The position numbers were made by a program, and so were the translations under genes. 64,000 bases of DNA from Paenibacillus sp. ACRRX. Its GTDB lineage: Bacteria > Bacillota > Bacilli > Paenibacillales > Paenibacillaceae. Position 1 is the first letter of the stretch, and every line of letters starts with the position of its first letter. The stretch covers positions 682,001 through 746,000 of the forward strand of contig NZ_JAKRNK010000002.1 in NCBI RefSeq assembly GCF_022346885.1, read 5' to 3'. This document shows positions 19,604 through 28,528 of the stretch, piece after piece. The notes beneath the pieces are model-generated. The model was not told the origin of the DNA, made no database searches, and was given only the letters and a program-made list of their open reading frames with translations.

Positions 19604-20707
19604 TCATTTTGCTTTGCCTTTTAATTTGTATACATATGCCAGTACTTCTGCGACCGCTTGGAACAAATCGGCCGGAATGGAATCGCCGATTTCAGTTCGC
19701 TCGTATAACGCTCGCGCGAGTGGCCTATTCTCCATAGTCATGACGCCGTTCTCCTGTGCAATTGCTTTTATCTTCAGAGCGACATAATCTTGTCCTTTCG
19801 CAATCACTTTAGGAGCCTCCATCGAATTGCCCTCATAACGCAAGGCAATGGCGAAGTGCGTCGGGTTCGTGATGACAACGTCCGCATTTGGAACTTCCTG
19901 CATCATTCTCATAAGAGCCATTCGACGCTGGCGTTCCTTGATCTTTCCTTTAATTAGCGGATCGCCTTCCATCTTCTTATATTCATCTTTAATATCTTGC
20001 TTCGACATCCGGATGCTTTTCTCGAATTCATACTTCTGATACATATAGTCGAATACTGCCAAGACCGTTAAGGCTGCTCCTGTCTTAATTCCCAGCATGA
20101 CTGTAAGTTCTGCCGTATAAGACAATATACCGCCTAGTGGTACATGACTGAGCTCGATGATTCGATCCCGTTCCCCCCACAAGGAGATGTACGCAATCAC
20201 GCCGATCACAGTCAACTTAATAATAGACTTAAGGAATTCGACTACTGAACGCATGGAAAAAATGTTTTTAAAACCCTTAATCGGATCGATTTTGCTGAAT
20301 TGCATTTTTAGCGGCTCGCCAGTAAATAGAAAGCCAATCTGCATGTAATTCACTAACAATCCCATTACAACCGCAACGATAAAGATTGGAGCAAGCAAAA
20401 TAAGGAACTGAACCAATAAATGACCAAAATAGTCAACAATATTGTTCACTGACAACTGCATGTTAAGCCGATGCTGCAACGGATCGCTGAACATGGATAT
20501 AAGTCGTTCCTTAAAAAAGCCGCCTAACATAAACAGACTCATAAATGATATTAATAAAATGAATGAACCCGAAAGGTCCATACTTTTGGCAACTTGCCCT
20601 TTCTTCCGCGAATCATCGCGTTTCTTAGGTGTTGCCTTTTCTGTCTTCTCCTGTGAAAAGAGCTGCAAATCCAACGAGAGCCGATATTTAGGTTTTAGAT
20701 GTTCCAT
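19604..20707 (-). CDS. flhB: Flagellar export protein and specificity switch FlhB
   Basis: FlhB switches export from rod/hook to filament substrates after autocleavage. The N-terminus is polar (LFSQEKTEKATPKKR), then four transmembrane helices and a cytoplasmic domain with the NPTH cleavage motif at residues 281-284. I use ATG 20707 (367 residues), which starts two bases after the fliR stop and follows a G-rich site; starts ten codons earlier would overlap fliR. The C-terminal half after NPTH is closely related to the separate 111-residue protein at 50631-50966. Confidence 0.96.
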   Translation of the reverse strand: MEHLKPKYRLSLDLQLFSQEKTEKATPKKRDDSRKKGQVAKSMDLSGSFILLISFMSLFMLGGFFKERLISMFSDPLQHRLNMQLSVNNIVDYFGHLLVQFLILLAPIFIVAVVMGLLVNYMQIGFLFTGEPLKMQFSKIDPIKGFKNIFSMRSVVEFLKSIIKLTVIGVIAYISLWGERDRIIELSHVPLGGILSYTAELTVMLGIKTGAALTVLAVFDYMYQKYEFEKSIRMSKQDIKDEYKKMEGDPLIKGKIKERQRRMALMRMMQEVPNADVVITNPTHFAIALRYEGNSMEAPKVIAKGQDYVALKIKAIAQENGVMTMENRPLARALYERTEIGDSIPADLFQAVAEVLAYVYKLKGKAK

Positions 20708-20711
20708 TAAT

Positions 20712-21503
20712 TTAGGCCCCCGTTCCCGGCAGCACACGCAGTAGTTCGCCCATCGCTTTAAACAGCGTTTCGAATATTTGCTGCATCACATACACAAAAC
20801 CCGGTACAATTAGTAGCAACATAGCCAAACCGATAATAATCTTGAATGGGATCCCAATGACAAACACGTTAAACTGCGGCGCAGTTCGAGCCAGGAATCC
20901 AAGCGCAATATCTGCTAAAAACAATGCAACTATTAATGGTGCAGCTACTTGAAACGCAATCATAAAAGCTTGAGCAAACGACTTCAGTACAAACTGATGA
21001 ACAGTGCCGTTGCTGATCTGCTGAAAAAAAGTATCGTTGCTAACGGGAAGCCAGTTAAAGCTCTGCATCACACCGTCGATAAAGTAATGGTGGCCATTCA
21101 TACCGAGAAACAGCAGTACCACAAATATGTACTTAAAATTACCAATGACCGGTGCAGAAGCTCCAGTAAGCGGATCGATAACGTTGGCGATCCCGAAGCC
21201 AATTTGCATGTCGATAAAGGAACCCGCAATCTGCACAATTGTAAAGAACAACTGCGCAATAAATCCAATGAGCAACCCTATCAATATCTCACGGACAACA
21301 ATTATTATGTACGTGCCATCCGTAGGGACACTATGCCCCAGGCCAAACAATAAATAGGCGATGATGCTGATAAAAAAAGCGAGTCCAATCTTAAACATAT
21401 TCGGCACGCCTCGCGAAGAAAAGACAGGTGCTGCGACAAAGAACGCGCTAATTCGACACAACATAAGCAAAAAAACAGGGAACGCCTGAGTTACGATTTC
21501 CAT
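20712..21503 (-). CDS. fliR: Flagellar biosynthesis protein FliR
   Basis: An inner-membrane subunit of the export gate that forms a complex with FliP and FliQ. The 263-residue protein is made of about six to eight hydrophobic segments, with FFVAAPVFSSRGVP and a GFIAQLFFTIVQIAGSFIDMQ-like stretch in the usual places and the NVFVIGIPFKI motif near residue 200. It lies eleven bases after fliQ and just before flhB. The sequence is complete. Confidence 0.95.
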   Translation of the reverse strand: MEIVTQAFPVFLLMLCRISAFFVAAPVFSSRGVPNMFKIGLAFFISIIAYLLFGLGHSVPTDGTYIIIVVREILIGLLIGFIAQLFFTIVQIAGSFIDMQIGFGIANVIDPLTGASAPVIGNFKYIFVVLLFLGMNGHHYFIDGVMQSFNWLPVSNDTFFQQISNGTVHQFVLKSFAQAFMIAFQVAAPLIVALFLADIALGFLARTAPQFNVFVIGIPFKIIIGLAMLLLIVPGFVYVMQQIFETLFKAMGELLRVLPGTGA

Positions 21504-21514
21504 GGTTCCACAGC

Positions 21515-21784
21515 CTAACCGATATATTGATGCAAATTGTTAAGAATATTAAACGCAAAATCTATCATTGTGGTTAATATCCACGGTCCAAAAATTAAAA
21601 TAATAATAAACACGGCGACAATCTTTGGAACAAACGCAAGCGTCTGTTCTTGAATCTGGGTTGTCGCTTGAAATATACTAATTAACAAGCCGACTACCAG
21701 AGCTACAATCAGCATCGGAGCGCTGATCTTTAATACAGCAAACACTGCTTGGCCGGCCAATCCGATAATAAACTCTGCACTCAT
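21515..21784 (-). CDS. fliQ: Flagellar biosynthesis protein FliQ
   Basis: A small two-helix export gate subunit. The 89 residues have two transmembrane helices (about 10-38 and 49-77) joined by a polar turn carrying ATTQIQEQTLAFVPKI, a highly conserved stretch. I set the start at ATG 21784 because AAGGGA lies eight bases upstream; the seven-codon longer version is less likely. It lies between fliP and fliR. Confidence 0.94.
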   Translation of the reverse strand: MSAEFIIGLAGQAVFAVLKISAPMLIVALVVGLLISIFQATTQIQEQTLAFVPKIVAVFIIILIFGPWILTTMIDFAFNILNNLHQYIG

Positions 21785-21856
21785 CGACTGATCCCTTCCC
21801 TGCACTCACTAATGATATTCACGCGTGAATCGCTGCCGGACTGCCAAGCAGCGTCT

Positions 21857-22612
21857 TCAGGTATTAAAGCTCATCAAGAGCGACTTCACAACGAGATACC
21901 AGCCATCTACCATAACGAAGAGCAGTATTTTGAAAGGTAATGAAATCATGACCGGAGGCAGCATCATCATCCCCATTGACATCAAGGTACTTGCTACTAC
22001 CATATCAACGACCAAAAACGGTATAAAGATCATAAATCCCATCTGGAATGCCGTCTTTAGTTCACTGATCGCATAAGCAGGAACCAATACGGTAATCGGG
22101 ATATCTTCATATGACTTTGGCTTCTCTGTCTTCGTATATTTCATAAACAATAGTAAATCTTTCTCTCTCGTATGAGAGAACATAAATTTCTTCATTGGCA
22201 CTGCAGCTTTCTCTAAAGCAGCAGTCTGGGTAATTTCACCCTTCAAATAAGGCTGCAGCGCTACTTCGTTAACTTGACCTAGTGTTGGGGACATCACAAA
22301 CAATGTCATAAAGAGCGCCAAGCCGATTAACACCTGATTGGGCGGCATCTGCTGGGTACCTAAAGAAGTACGAACAAAGCCCAGAACAATCACAATTCGA
22401 GTGAACGAAGTCATGAGGATGAGAATAGCCGGAGCCAGACTCAATACCGTAATTAACAGCACTAATGACATCGACGTTACGCCCGACTGTGCTCCGCCAT
22501 CTCCGATCTTAATATCGATTCCGGGAATGACAGGAGCTGCTCCCGCCCAATTGGCTGCAAAGCAAGAAAATAGGGTCATTGCAGTCAGAGCAACTAAGCA
22601 TTTCTTCTTCAT
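21857..22612 (-). CDS. fliP: Flagellar biosynthesis protein FliP
   Basis: FliP pentamers form the core of the export channel. The 251-residue precursor starts with a cleavable-type signal sequence ending near AGAAP (residue 27), then the family signature segments LLITVLSLAPAIL, MTSFTRIVIVLGFVR and TSLGTQQMPPNQVLIGLALF, and a C-terminal hydrophobic domain with PVMISLPFKILLF. The product is complete and of standard length. Confidence 0.96.
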   Translation of the reverse strand: MKKKCLVALTAMTLFSCFAANWAGAAPVIPGIDIKIGDGGAQSGVTSMSLVLLITVLSLAPAILILMTSFTRIVIVLGFVRTSLGTQQMPPNQVLIGLALFMTLFVMSPTLGQVNEVALQPYLKGEITQTAALEKAAVPMKKFMFSHTREKDLLLFMKYTKTEKPKSYEDIPITVLVPAYAISELKTAFQMGFMIFIPFLVVDMVVASTLMSMGMMMLPPVMISLPFKILLFVMVDGWYLVVKSLLMSFNT

Positions 22613-22620
22613 GAATCCAT

Positions 22621-23163
22621 CTACCGATCTTCTTTGGTATTGTCATTCAACAATCGTTCCACGCGAGCGCTGCGATCAGGCTGTTTCTCCAGCTTCGCAT
22701 GCAGCATCTCGTGAAAGGATACAGATGATGAGTCCGTCTCTTCTTGATGAGGCGCAGCATTATCCGTGTGGGAGCGTCTCTTATTGCGTAATTGCTTGAT
22801 CCATGCCGAGACAGAGACAGGCAGAGCGCCTTGTGCCACCTGTACTCGTTCAAAGGTAGATAAAAGATGTGCAACCTGCTCAGGATCGCTTACCTTGTCG
22901 ATCAAGGTGATATCCTCACCAACACCGAGCAAGTATACGACATCTCCCACTTCGACCACCTGCAGCGACTTGTTTTGTCCTAGTCCGGTTCCGCCTAACG
23001 TACGAATACTCTGGTTCATCTGCCACATTTTATTTTTCCGGCTTAACAACTTGATGAATAGCACAATCAGAATAATAATGACAGCCAGTGATAACAGTAC
23101 GGTAAACAAGCTACCCATGTAATCGAAACCGGACGTTTGCTGTAGTTGTGTGTCTGGAACCAT
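22621..23163 (-). CDS. fliO: Flagellar export assembly protein FliO/FliZ
   Basis: A single-pass membrane protein that helps assemble the FliP ring; called FliZ in B. subtilis. The 180 residues show a short extracytoplasmic N-terminus, one transmembrane helix (about 16-40), then a small beta domain with TGLGQNKSLQVVEVGDVVYLLGVGED-type sequence and a variable charged tail. It lies between cheY and fliP with only three and eight bases of spacing. The assignment is by position, topology and the beta-domain motif. Confidence 0.9.
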   Translation of the reverse strand: MVPDTQLQQTSGFDYMGSLFTVLLSLAVIIILIVLFIKLLSRKNKMWQMNQSIRTLGGTGLGQNKSLQVVEVGDVVYLLGVGEDITLIDKVSDPEQVAHLLSTFERVQVAQGALPVSVSAWIKQLRNKRRSHTDNAAPHQEETDSSSVSFHEMLHAKLEKQPDRSARVERLLNDNTKEDR

Positions 23164-23166
23164 ACC

Positions 23167-23529
23167 TTATCCTAACGTTTTCTTAATCGCTTCAATAACA
23201 CGATCAGCCTGGAACGGTTTGACGATAAAGTCCTTTGCTCCTGCTTGAATCGCATCGATAACCATTGCTTGTTGTCCCATTGCTGAACACATAATTACTT
23301 TTGCGCTTGGGTCAGACTTGCGAATTTCCTTTAATGCTGTAATGCCGTCCATCTCAGGCATTGTAATGTCCATTGTAATGAGGTCTGGTTTGTGTTCTTT
23401 ATACTTTTCAATCGCTTGAGCACCATCCGCTGCTTCACCTACGACTTCGTAACCATTTTTAGTTAAAATGTCACGAATCATCATGCGCATGAATGCTGCA
23501 TCATCTACGATTAAAATACGGTTTGCCAT
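23167..23529 (-). CDS. cheY: Chemotaxis response regulator CheY
   Basis: Single-domain receiver (120 residues) that, when phosphorylated by CheA, binds the flagellar switch. All receiver residues are present: Asp9 and Asp10 in ILIVDDAAFMR, phospho-acceptor Asp54 in ITMDITMPEMDG, a Ser/Thr switch position after MCSA, and the invariant lysine in FIVKPF near the end. It is encoded between fliY, its phosphatase-like binding partner in the switch, and fliO. GGAGGATTC lies before the start. Confidence 0.97.
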   Translation of the reverse strand: MANRILIVDDAAFMRMMIRDILTKNGYEVVGEAADGAQAIEKYKEHKPDLITMDITMPEMDGITALKEIRKSDPSAKVIMCSAMGQQAMVIDAIQAGAKDFIVKPFQADRVIEAIKKTLG

Positions 23530-23553
23530 CGCTGAGAATCCTCCCTAAATCTT

Positions 23554-24831
23554 TTATTGTAGTTTTTGAATGCGATCCCACTGGTTAATGATATCTGTAA
23601 CGCGCACACCGAAGTTCTCATCAATAACGACGACTTCACCCTTGGCAATCAGCTTGTTGTTGACCAGAATGTCCACAGGTTCGCCTGCCAGCTTGTCCAA
23701 TTCAATGATAGAACCTTGTGATAGTTCCAAAATATCTTTAATCTGTTTGTGTGTCCTACCTAATTCTACTGTGACTCTTAGCGGGATGTCCAACAATAAA
23801 TTTATATTTGAATCATCAGCTGGCACATATGTCGAAGTTTGTAAATTTGCGAATTGAACAGGCTGTACATTCACTGGACGTGAAGGTGCTGTTCCCATTG
23901 AAGCTGCCGCATAGTGTCCATGCATTGAACCTTGATGTGCATTCATGGAAGCATGCATATTCGCCTGTTGCTGCGGAGCATTCGGATACGATTCATGAGC
24001 CACCGGATATCCTCCTCCAACATGTTCCTCGTAATGGTTTGGCATTGCAGTTGGCTGCGTCGGTGTATTCGGGATCTGTCCTGAAGAAACCGGTTGGTCA
24101 ACGGCAACTGCTGCGGGAGCCTCTGTTTCCATCTCAGTCATGGATTCCGCTGCACCCATCAAGCGGTTCACCATGTCTTTGGCAAACGGGATGGTCAATA
24201 ACTGCATAATTGTAGAATCAATAAGATCGCCGATCGTCAAGCGGAATGATATTTTGATCAGCACGTCATCTTCTGGCAGCATCTCATTCCCTTCCCCTTT
24301 TTCAGCATTTAAAATGCCGATGCCTGGAGGGGAAATATTAACCAATTGATTGAAAATTGTTGACATGGAAGTAGCTGATGAACCCATCATTTGATTCATC
24401 GCTTCCTGTACTGCACTAATATGAATTTCATTTAATTCACCAGCAACGTTGCGTCCGTCTCCACCCAACATCAAGTCAGCGATAATCTGGGCATCTGATG
24501 TCTTAATCACTAGTGAATTAACCCCTTGGAATCCATCCACATAGTGAACATGAACAGCTACGTGCGGATGCGGGAATTCACTTTCCAGATTTTTCTTATC
24601 TAACAATTTGATGATTGGAGTTGTAATGTCAACTTTACGACCAAGCAAAGTAGATAACGCAGTAGCAGCGCTACCAAACGTAATGTTGCCAATTTCACCA
24701 AGCGCATCAATCTCTAAAGGTGTTAGAAACTGTTCAACTGAAGGAGTTGGCGTTGCTTCTACGGAATCTTCTCCTGACTTTCTCAACAATGCATCGATCT
24801 CTTCCTGAGACAAGTACTCTTTACTCGTCAT
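23554..24831 (-). CDS. fliY: Flagellar switch protein and CheY-P phosphatase FliY
   Basis: FliY joins a CheC-like phosphatase domain to a FliN-type switch domain. The N-terminus has a CheY-binding-like SQEEIDALLRKSG helix. Two CheC motifs follow: IDALGEIGNITFGSAATAL (near 42-60) and ISAVQEAMNQMMGSSATSM (near 140). A low-complexity His/Gln/Met/Pro linker (about 240-330) precedes the C-terminal SpoA domain, LDIPLRVTVELGRTHKQIKD to the end. At 425 residues it is slightly longer than the B. subtilis protein, mainly in the linker. It overlaps fliM by eleven bases. Confidence 0.95.
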   Translation of the reverse strand: MTSKEYLSQEEIDALLRKSGEDSVEATPTPSVEQFLTPLEIDALGEIGNITFGSAATALSTLLGRKVDITTPIIKLLDKKNLESEFPHPHVAVHVHYVDGFQGVNSLVIKTSDAQIIADLMLGGDGRNVAGELNEIHISAVQEAMNQMMGSSATSMSTIFNQLVNISPPGIGILNAEKGEGNEMLPEDDVLIKISFRLTIGDLIDSTIMQLLTIPFAKDMVNRLMGAAESMTEMETEAPAAVAVDQPVSSGQIPNTPTQPTAMPNHYEEHVGGGYPVAHESYPNAPQQQANMHASMNAHQGSMHGHYAAASMGTAPSRPVNVQPVQFANLQTSTYVPADDSNINLLLDIPLRVTVELGRTHKQIKDILELSQGSIIELDKLAGEPVDILVNNKLIAKGEVVVIDENFGVRVTDIINQWDRIQKLQ

Positions 24832-25819
24832 GCTCTTCCACTCCTTCCTCTACCACTTGCTCGATTTGTACAGCTAACCGGTCTTTAACGTTCCCTGGCG
24901 TTCCAATATATTTGGCACGATCCCCGACACGGATCGTCAATCCCTCTTCTACTTTTTTGCGTAGTGGGATGACGTCCCCAATCGAAAGCTGCATAAGCTC
25001 ATGCACCGTTATTTGCGAATTACCTAATTCAGCAACTATTGGGAGCTCTGCTCGCGATACACGTTCACGCAGCTTTTCAATTTCTATCGGTTCACTTGTT
25101 TTTTTCTCAGATACAAACCAGTGATGCACCGACAGCTTCGGCATGATAGGCTCGATGACGACATGAGGAATACATATATTGATCATGCCTGTCGTATCCC
25201 CGATTTTTGTGCTTAAAGATATTAGGGCAATCGTTTCATTGGGAGACACAATCTGCATAAATTGCGGATTGGTTTCCAGACTTTCAAGACGTGGACGAAT
25301 ATCCAATACCGTCTTCCACGCTTCTTGCAAACTATCAAATGCTCTGCTAAAAATACGCTCCATAACTGTCGTTTCAATCTCGGTCAAACCTTGAATCTTG
25401 GAAGGTGCGAGCCCTGCGCCTCCAAGTAAACGATCAAGCATGGCTAGAGCTACGTTCGGATTGACTTCAAGCACCATGCGGCCTTTTAGAGGCTCTGCTT
25501 CAAAAATGTTCAAAATGGTCATCTTCGGTATAGAACGAATAAACTCATCGTAAGGTAACTGTTCGACTTGAACGACATTAATTTGAACAAATGTGCGCAA
25601 TTGCGCTGAGAAGTAGGTCGTCAAATATCTCGCGAAATTTTCATGGATGCGTGTTAATGTACGAATATGATCTTTCGAAAAACGAACGGCTCGCTTGAAA
25701 TCGTAGGAACGGATTTTACGCTGTGTTTCTTCCTTTTTCAGTTCCTCCGCATCCATTTCCCCAGAAGACAGCGCTGCTAACAAAGCATCTATCTCGTTCT
25801 GCGACAAAACGTCAACCAA
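24821..25819 (-). CDS. fliM: Flagellar motor switch protein FliM
   Basis: FliM forms the middle of the C-ring and binds CheY-P. The VLSQNEIDALLAAL CheY-binding peptide is at the very N-terminus, followed by a CheC-like fold with SYDFKRAVRFSKD and GGAGLAPSK segments and a C-terminal SpoA/FliN-like domain. I favour a TTG start at 25819 because AAGGGGG ends eight bases upstream and the resulting MVDVLSQNEID matches the family; the GTG three codons earlier is crowded against that site. It is followed by fliY with overlap. Confidence 0.95.
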   Translation of the reverse strand: MVDVLSQNEIDALLAALSSGEMDAEELKKEETQRKIRSYDFKRAVRFSKDHIRTLTRIHENFARYLTTYFSAQLRTFVQINVVQVEQLPYDEFIRSIPKMTILNIFEAEPLKGRMVLEVNPNVALAMLDRLLGGAGLAPSKIQGLTEIETTVMERIFSRAFDSLQEAWKTVLDIRPRLESLETNPQFMQIVSPNETIALISLSTKIGDTTGMINICIPHVVIEPIMPKLSVHHWFVSEKKTSEPIEIEKLRERVSRAELPIVAELGNSQITVHELMQLSIGDVIPLRKKVEEGLTIRVGDRAKYIGTPGNVKDRLAVQIEQVVEEGVEEHDE

Positions 25820-25866
25820 TCGTTTCACCCCCTTACAGGTATCAGCTGCATCAATTTCGTAAGATG

Positions 25867-26331
25867 CTAGATGCGAGTCATAATAAAATCGGTAATATCG
25901 ACTTGAATCACTTTACCTTCAGGCAATGTCTTGTTAATCAGATCCAGCAGCTTTGCGCATAACTGATCCTGACCTTTAGTGCCTTGTAAATCCTCAGGCT
26001 TCATATCTGCCAACGTCTTTAAGATGACAGCCTTGACCTTTAGATCCTTAATTTTCTCAAATTGTTCTTTGGTCTTCTTGTTGTCCAACTGAAATGCAAA
26101 TCCAGTCAGTACCACATAATCGTTGGTTGCCAGATTCGTTTTTACATCAGTAACCGTAGCTGTCATTTCTACAATTTCATCTGCGCTAAGTCGTTTGATC
26201 TGCATTTCCTGCGCGCTGTCAGTGCCCTTCGACGGCGAACTGTTCGTCGAATTCATCAGCATAATAAAGACAAGCGCGATTAACGTGATGGCCAACAGCA
26301 TGGTTACCAACCATGGCAGCATTCGTTTCAT
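25867..26331 (-). CDS. fliL: Flagellar basal body protein FliL
   Basis: FliL surrounds the stator and supports torque. The 154-residue protein has a short cytoplasmic N-terminus, one transmembrane helix (about 6-27), a Ser/Gly-rich linker and a periplasmic-type stomatin-like domain ending in VIQVDITDFIMTRI, typical for the family. Its start overlaps the flbD stop by four bases. It is complete. Confidence 0.93.
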   Translation of the reverse strand: MKRMLPWLVTMLLAITLIALVFIMLMNSTNSSPSKGTDSAQEMQIKRLSADEIVEMTATVTDVKTNLATNDYVVLTGFAFQLDNKKTKEQFEKIKDLKVKAVILKTLADMKPEDLQGTKGQDQLCAKLLDLINKTLPEGKVIQVDITDFIMTRI

Positions 26332-26552
26332 GATTGTCCCTCCGTTGATTGCAACTTGATGGTACCTCCAACCGCACCGACCTTTTGTATGTACTCAGTA
26401 ATAAGGCGGATGATCTCAGGGGCCTTTTCTAAGACGATTAGTTTTTTACCGTTAAAAAGTGTGATGTAAGTGTCAGGTGTTTCTTCAACTGCCTCTACAA
26501 GCAGCGCGTTCACCCATACAGAAGAGCCGTTTAATCTCGTCACTTGAATCAT
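26328..26552 (-). CDS. flbD: FlbD-family flagellar protein
   Basis: A 74-residue small protein of the FlbD family, encoded next to the hook gene in many Firmicutes and spirochaetes. It shows the conserved VTRLNGSSVWVNALLVEAVEETPDTYITL beginning and GKKLIVLEKAPEII middle. Its role is unknown; it is not related to the Caulobacter regulator of the same name. The GTAGAGGGACC region precedes its start. It is flanked by a perfect palindrome upstream and fliL downstream. Confidence 0.9.
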   Translation of the reverse strand: MIQVTRLNGSSVWVNALLVEAVEETPDTYITLFNGKKLIVLEKAPEIIRLITEYIQKVGAVGGTIKLQSTEGQS

Positions 26553-26583
26553 GGTCCCTCTACCCCCTTATACCGCGCCATTT

Positions 26584-26609
26584 CCTAAGCCGCTCTAGAG
26601 CGGCTTAGG
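26584..26609. repeat. Perfect 26-bp palindrome between flgE and flbD
   Basis: CCTAAGCCGCTCT is followed immediately by its exact reverse complement, with no spacer. As RNA the central bases would form a small loop and leave a stem of about eleven pairs. There is no T-run on either side, so it is not a normal terminator. It lies about 30 bases after the flgE stop and about 30 before flbD. It could be an RNase processing or stabilising hairpin, or a protein-binding site. Confidence 0.85.
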
Positions 26610-26639
26610 ATTATCAGGCATGGCGTTGCAATCTTAATG

Positions 26640-27461
26640 TTATCGTTTCAGATTAACAACTTCTTGCAGCACTTCATCAGACGTCGTAATGATACGTGAA
26701 TTCGCCTGGAATCCACGTTGTGCAACGATCATCTCGGTAAACTCGTTTGTCAAATCAACGTTGGACATTTCAAGTTGACCGGAAATGATAGCACCCGTTC
26801 CAAGTGTAGGATCGTTAGCTGCTACCACTTCGATCTCTCCATCAGGATTCGCATTTGGTGTCGTGCGGTACAAGTTGCCTCCAAGTTTCTCCAAACCTTC
26901 TGGGTTAACTACTTTTACTACCCCAACTTGAAGATCCGTTGCTTCTGTTGTACCATCAGACCGTTTTGCGATAATTTGGCCCGTTTGGGAGATGGTAAAT
27001 GCAGTAACGTCTTCATCCAACTGGATTGGACCGCCGTCTGCACCACAAACCAACAAACCGTCAGATGTGACTAATTGACGCGTTGCATCCAGATGAAAAT
27101 CACCTGCACGAGTCAAAAACGGTACCTCTTGATCACCGTTCAGCTTGACTGCAAAAAATCCATCTCCGTCAATACGCAAATCGAGTGGTTTGTTTGTTGT
27201 CATCGCACTACCGCCTGTGTGGACTGTGTCGATGGAACCTACTTGAACTCCAAGGCCTACCTGCATAGCATTAACGCCGCCACGCTCGCCTTCCTCAGGT
27301 GCTGTAACGCCTGACATCGTCTGGCTCATAATATCCTTAAACATGACACGACCAGCTTTAAAGCCCGTCGTATTCACGTTAGCGATATTGTTGCCGATTA
27401 CGTCCAGCTTTGTTTGGAAACCGCGCATACCCGAAACACCTGAATACATCGAACGAATCAT
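26640..27461 (-). CDS. flgE: Flagellar hook protein (FlgE, short Bacillus type)
   Basis: A 273-residue rod/hook-family protein corresponding to the short hook protein of B. subtilis (historically called FlgG). The N-terminal motif SMYSGVSGMRGFQTKLDVIGNNIANVNTTGFK and the C-terminal helix EMIVAQRGFQANSRIITTSDE define the family, with a beta-rich D1 domain between. It begins after GGAGGAATAATTGG. It follows flgD and the TIGR02530 gene, which together prepare hook assembly. A FlgG-like distal rod role cannot be excluded from sequence alone. Confidence 0.93.
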   Translation of the reverse strand: MIRSMYSGVSGMRGFQTKLDVIGNNIANVNTTGFKAGRVMFKDIMSQTMSGVTAPEEGERGGVNAMQVGLGVQVGSIDTVHTGGSAMTTNKPLDLRIDGDGFFAVKLNGDQEVPFLTRAGDFHLDATRQLVTSDGLLVCGADGGPIQLDEDVTAFTISQTGQIIAKRSDGTTEATDLQVGVVKVVNPEGLEKLGGNLYRTTPNANPDGEIEVVAANDPTLGTGAIISGQLEMSNVDLTNEFTEMIVAQRGFQANSRIITTSDEVLQEVVNLKR

Positions 27462-27559
27462 CCAATTATTCCTCCTTTTTATAAATAGATCACATTCTGC
27501 TCACTTCAATCGTTCCATGAGCACAGGCCTCCAGAATGGTCCAGCCTGCCTTGCTTCTG

Positions 27560-27967
27560 TTATTCAATACATACAGCACTATCAATTGCCGTGAATACAT
27601 GCCCCTGCTTAAAAGGGTCATCAAGCGCTGTAATAACTGTACGTGTCGGAACATTAACGATATAAGCTGCGTTTTGGATAATCAGCAGTGACTGCTTGGA
27701 GCCCTTAGCAGCCGCCTGCTCAATCGCATCAGACATTTTACCGACTAGCTCCGGTGTCATCTTTAAGCCGCGCTCCTGAATACGTTGTGAAGCATGTTGA
27801 CTGAAGTTAAGTTTATCTGATCGGATTAATTCCTGATTCAGTAATTGCTTAAACGACACGTCCTGGCCGTTATGTAACGGTTGTTTGTTGTCTTTACGAT
27901 AAGATTGCTGTATCGGTTGAACCGGCGTGTTGGCGCCAATCCCTCCAAGCGGGAACTTTATATTCAC
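27560..27967 (-). CDS. TIGR02530-family flagellar operon protein
   Basis: A 135-residue protein of a family found between flgD and the hook gene in many Bacillales and Clostridia. The characteristic LNFSQHASQRIQERG motif is near residues 53-67, and the C-terminus has TRTVITALDDPFKQGHVFTAID. It starts with GTG, overlapping the flgD stop by four bases. Its function is unknown; suggested roles in hook assembly are inference from location. It is complete. Confidence 0.9.
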   Translation of the reverse strand: MNIKFPLGGIGANTPVQPIQQSYRKDNKQPLHNGQDVSFKQLLNQELIRSDKLNFSQHASQRIQERGLKMTPELVGKMSDAIEQAAAKGSKQSLLIIQNAAYIVNVPTRTVITALDDPFKQGHVFTAIDSAVCIE

Positions 27968-28488
27968 TGCTTATCACCCGCCCCGACAGCGGCCCCTGCA
28001 TTGGCATTAGCGCCATTGCCACCACTTTCAGCATGCGGACCTTTAATCTCCGTAATATCTTTTAACTCAACTTCAGCGTCACCGACCTTAGCATATGGAA
28101 CATTCGCTCGAACAACGATCGAATCCACCACGCCAGATGACACTACTGTCTCGCCCGAACCATCCCCAGTTGATTGATCTTTTGCGATCCAAGAGATCTC
28201 CTTGCCAATCAGGTTTGATGACATTCCAAGCGATTGCTGTAAGAAATTCAGTTGCGAAGAAATGTTCGTCAACTGTTCCACAGACGTAAATTGTGCCATT
28301 TGAGCAATAAAGTCTTTGTCTTGCAGTGGCTGAGTAGGATCTTGATTAGACAGCTGCGTGATCAAGATTTTAAGGAAGTCATCCTTACCCAACTGCTTCA
28401 TCTCACCTGTCGGCTTGAGCCGATCCAGGTTTTCTTTGCTGTAGTTCGGCCACAACAAGCTGTTAACCACACCTGCATTCGCAGTCAT
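27964..28488 (-). CDS. flgD: Flagellar hook capping protein FlgD
   Basis: FlgD caps the growing hook so that hook subunits can polymerise. The 174-residue protein has the conserved N-terminal block LGKDDFLKILITQLSNQDPTQPLQDKDFIAQMAQF-type region (residues about 33-67) with the FTSVEQL motif, and a shorter C-terminal Tudor-like beta domain; the Ala/Gly-rich tail is short. It lacks the large insert of enterobacterial FlgD, as is common in Firmicutes. It sits between fliK and the TIGR02530 gene. Confidence 0.94.
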   Translation of the reverse strand: MTANAGVVNSLLWPNYSKENLDRLKPTGEMKQLGKDDFLKILITQLSNQDPTQPLQDKDFIAQMAQFTSVEQLTNISSQLNFLQQSLGMSSNLIGKEISWIAKDQSTGDGSGETVVSSGVVDSIVVRANVPYAKVGDAEVELKDITEIKGPHAESGGNGANANAGAAVGAGDKQ

Positions 28489-28528
28489 AATGTGTACACC
28501 TCCTTATGACTCGATTAATTGAGACCAA

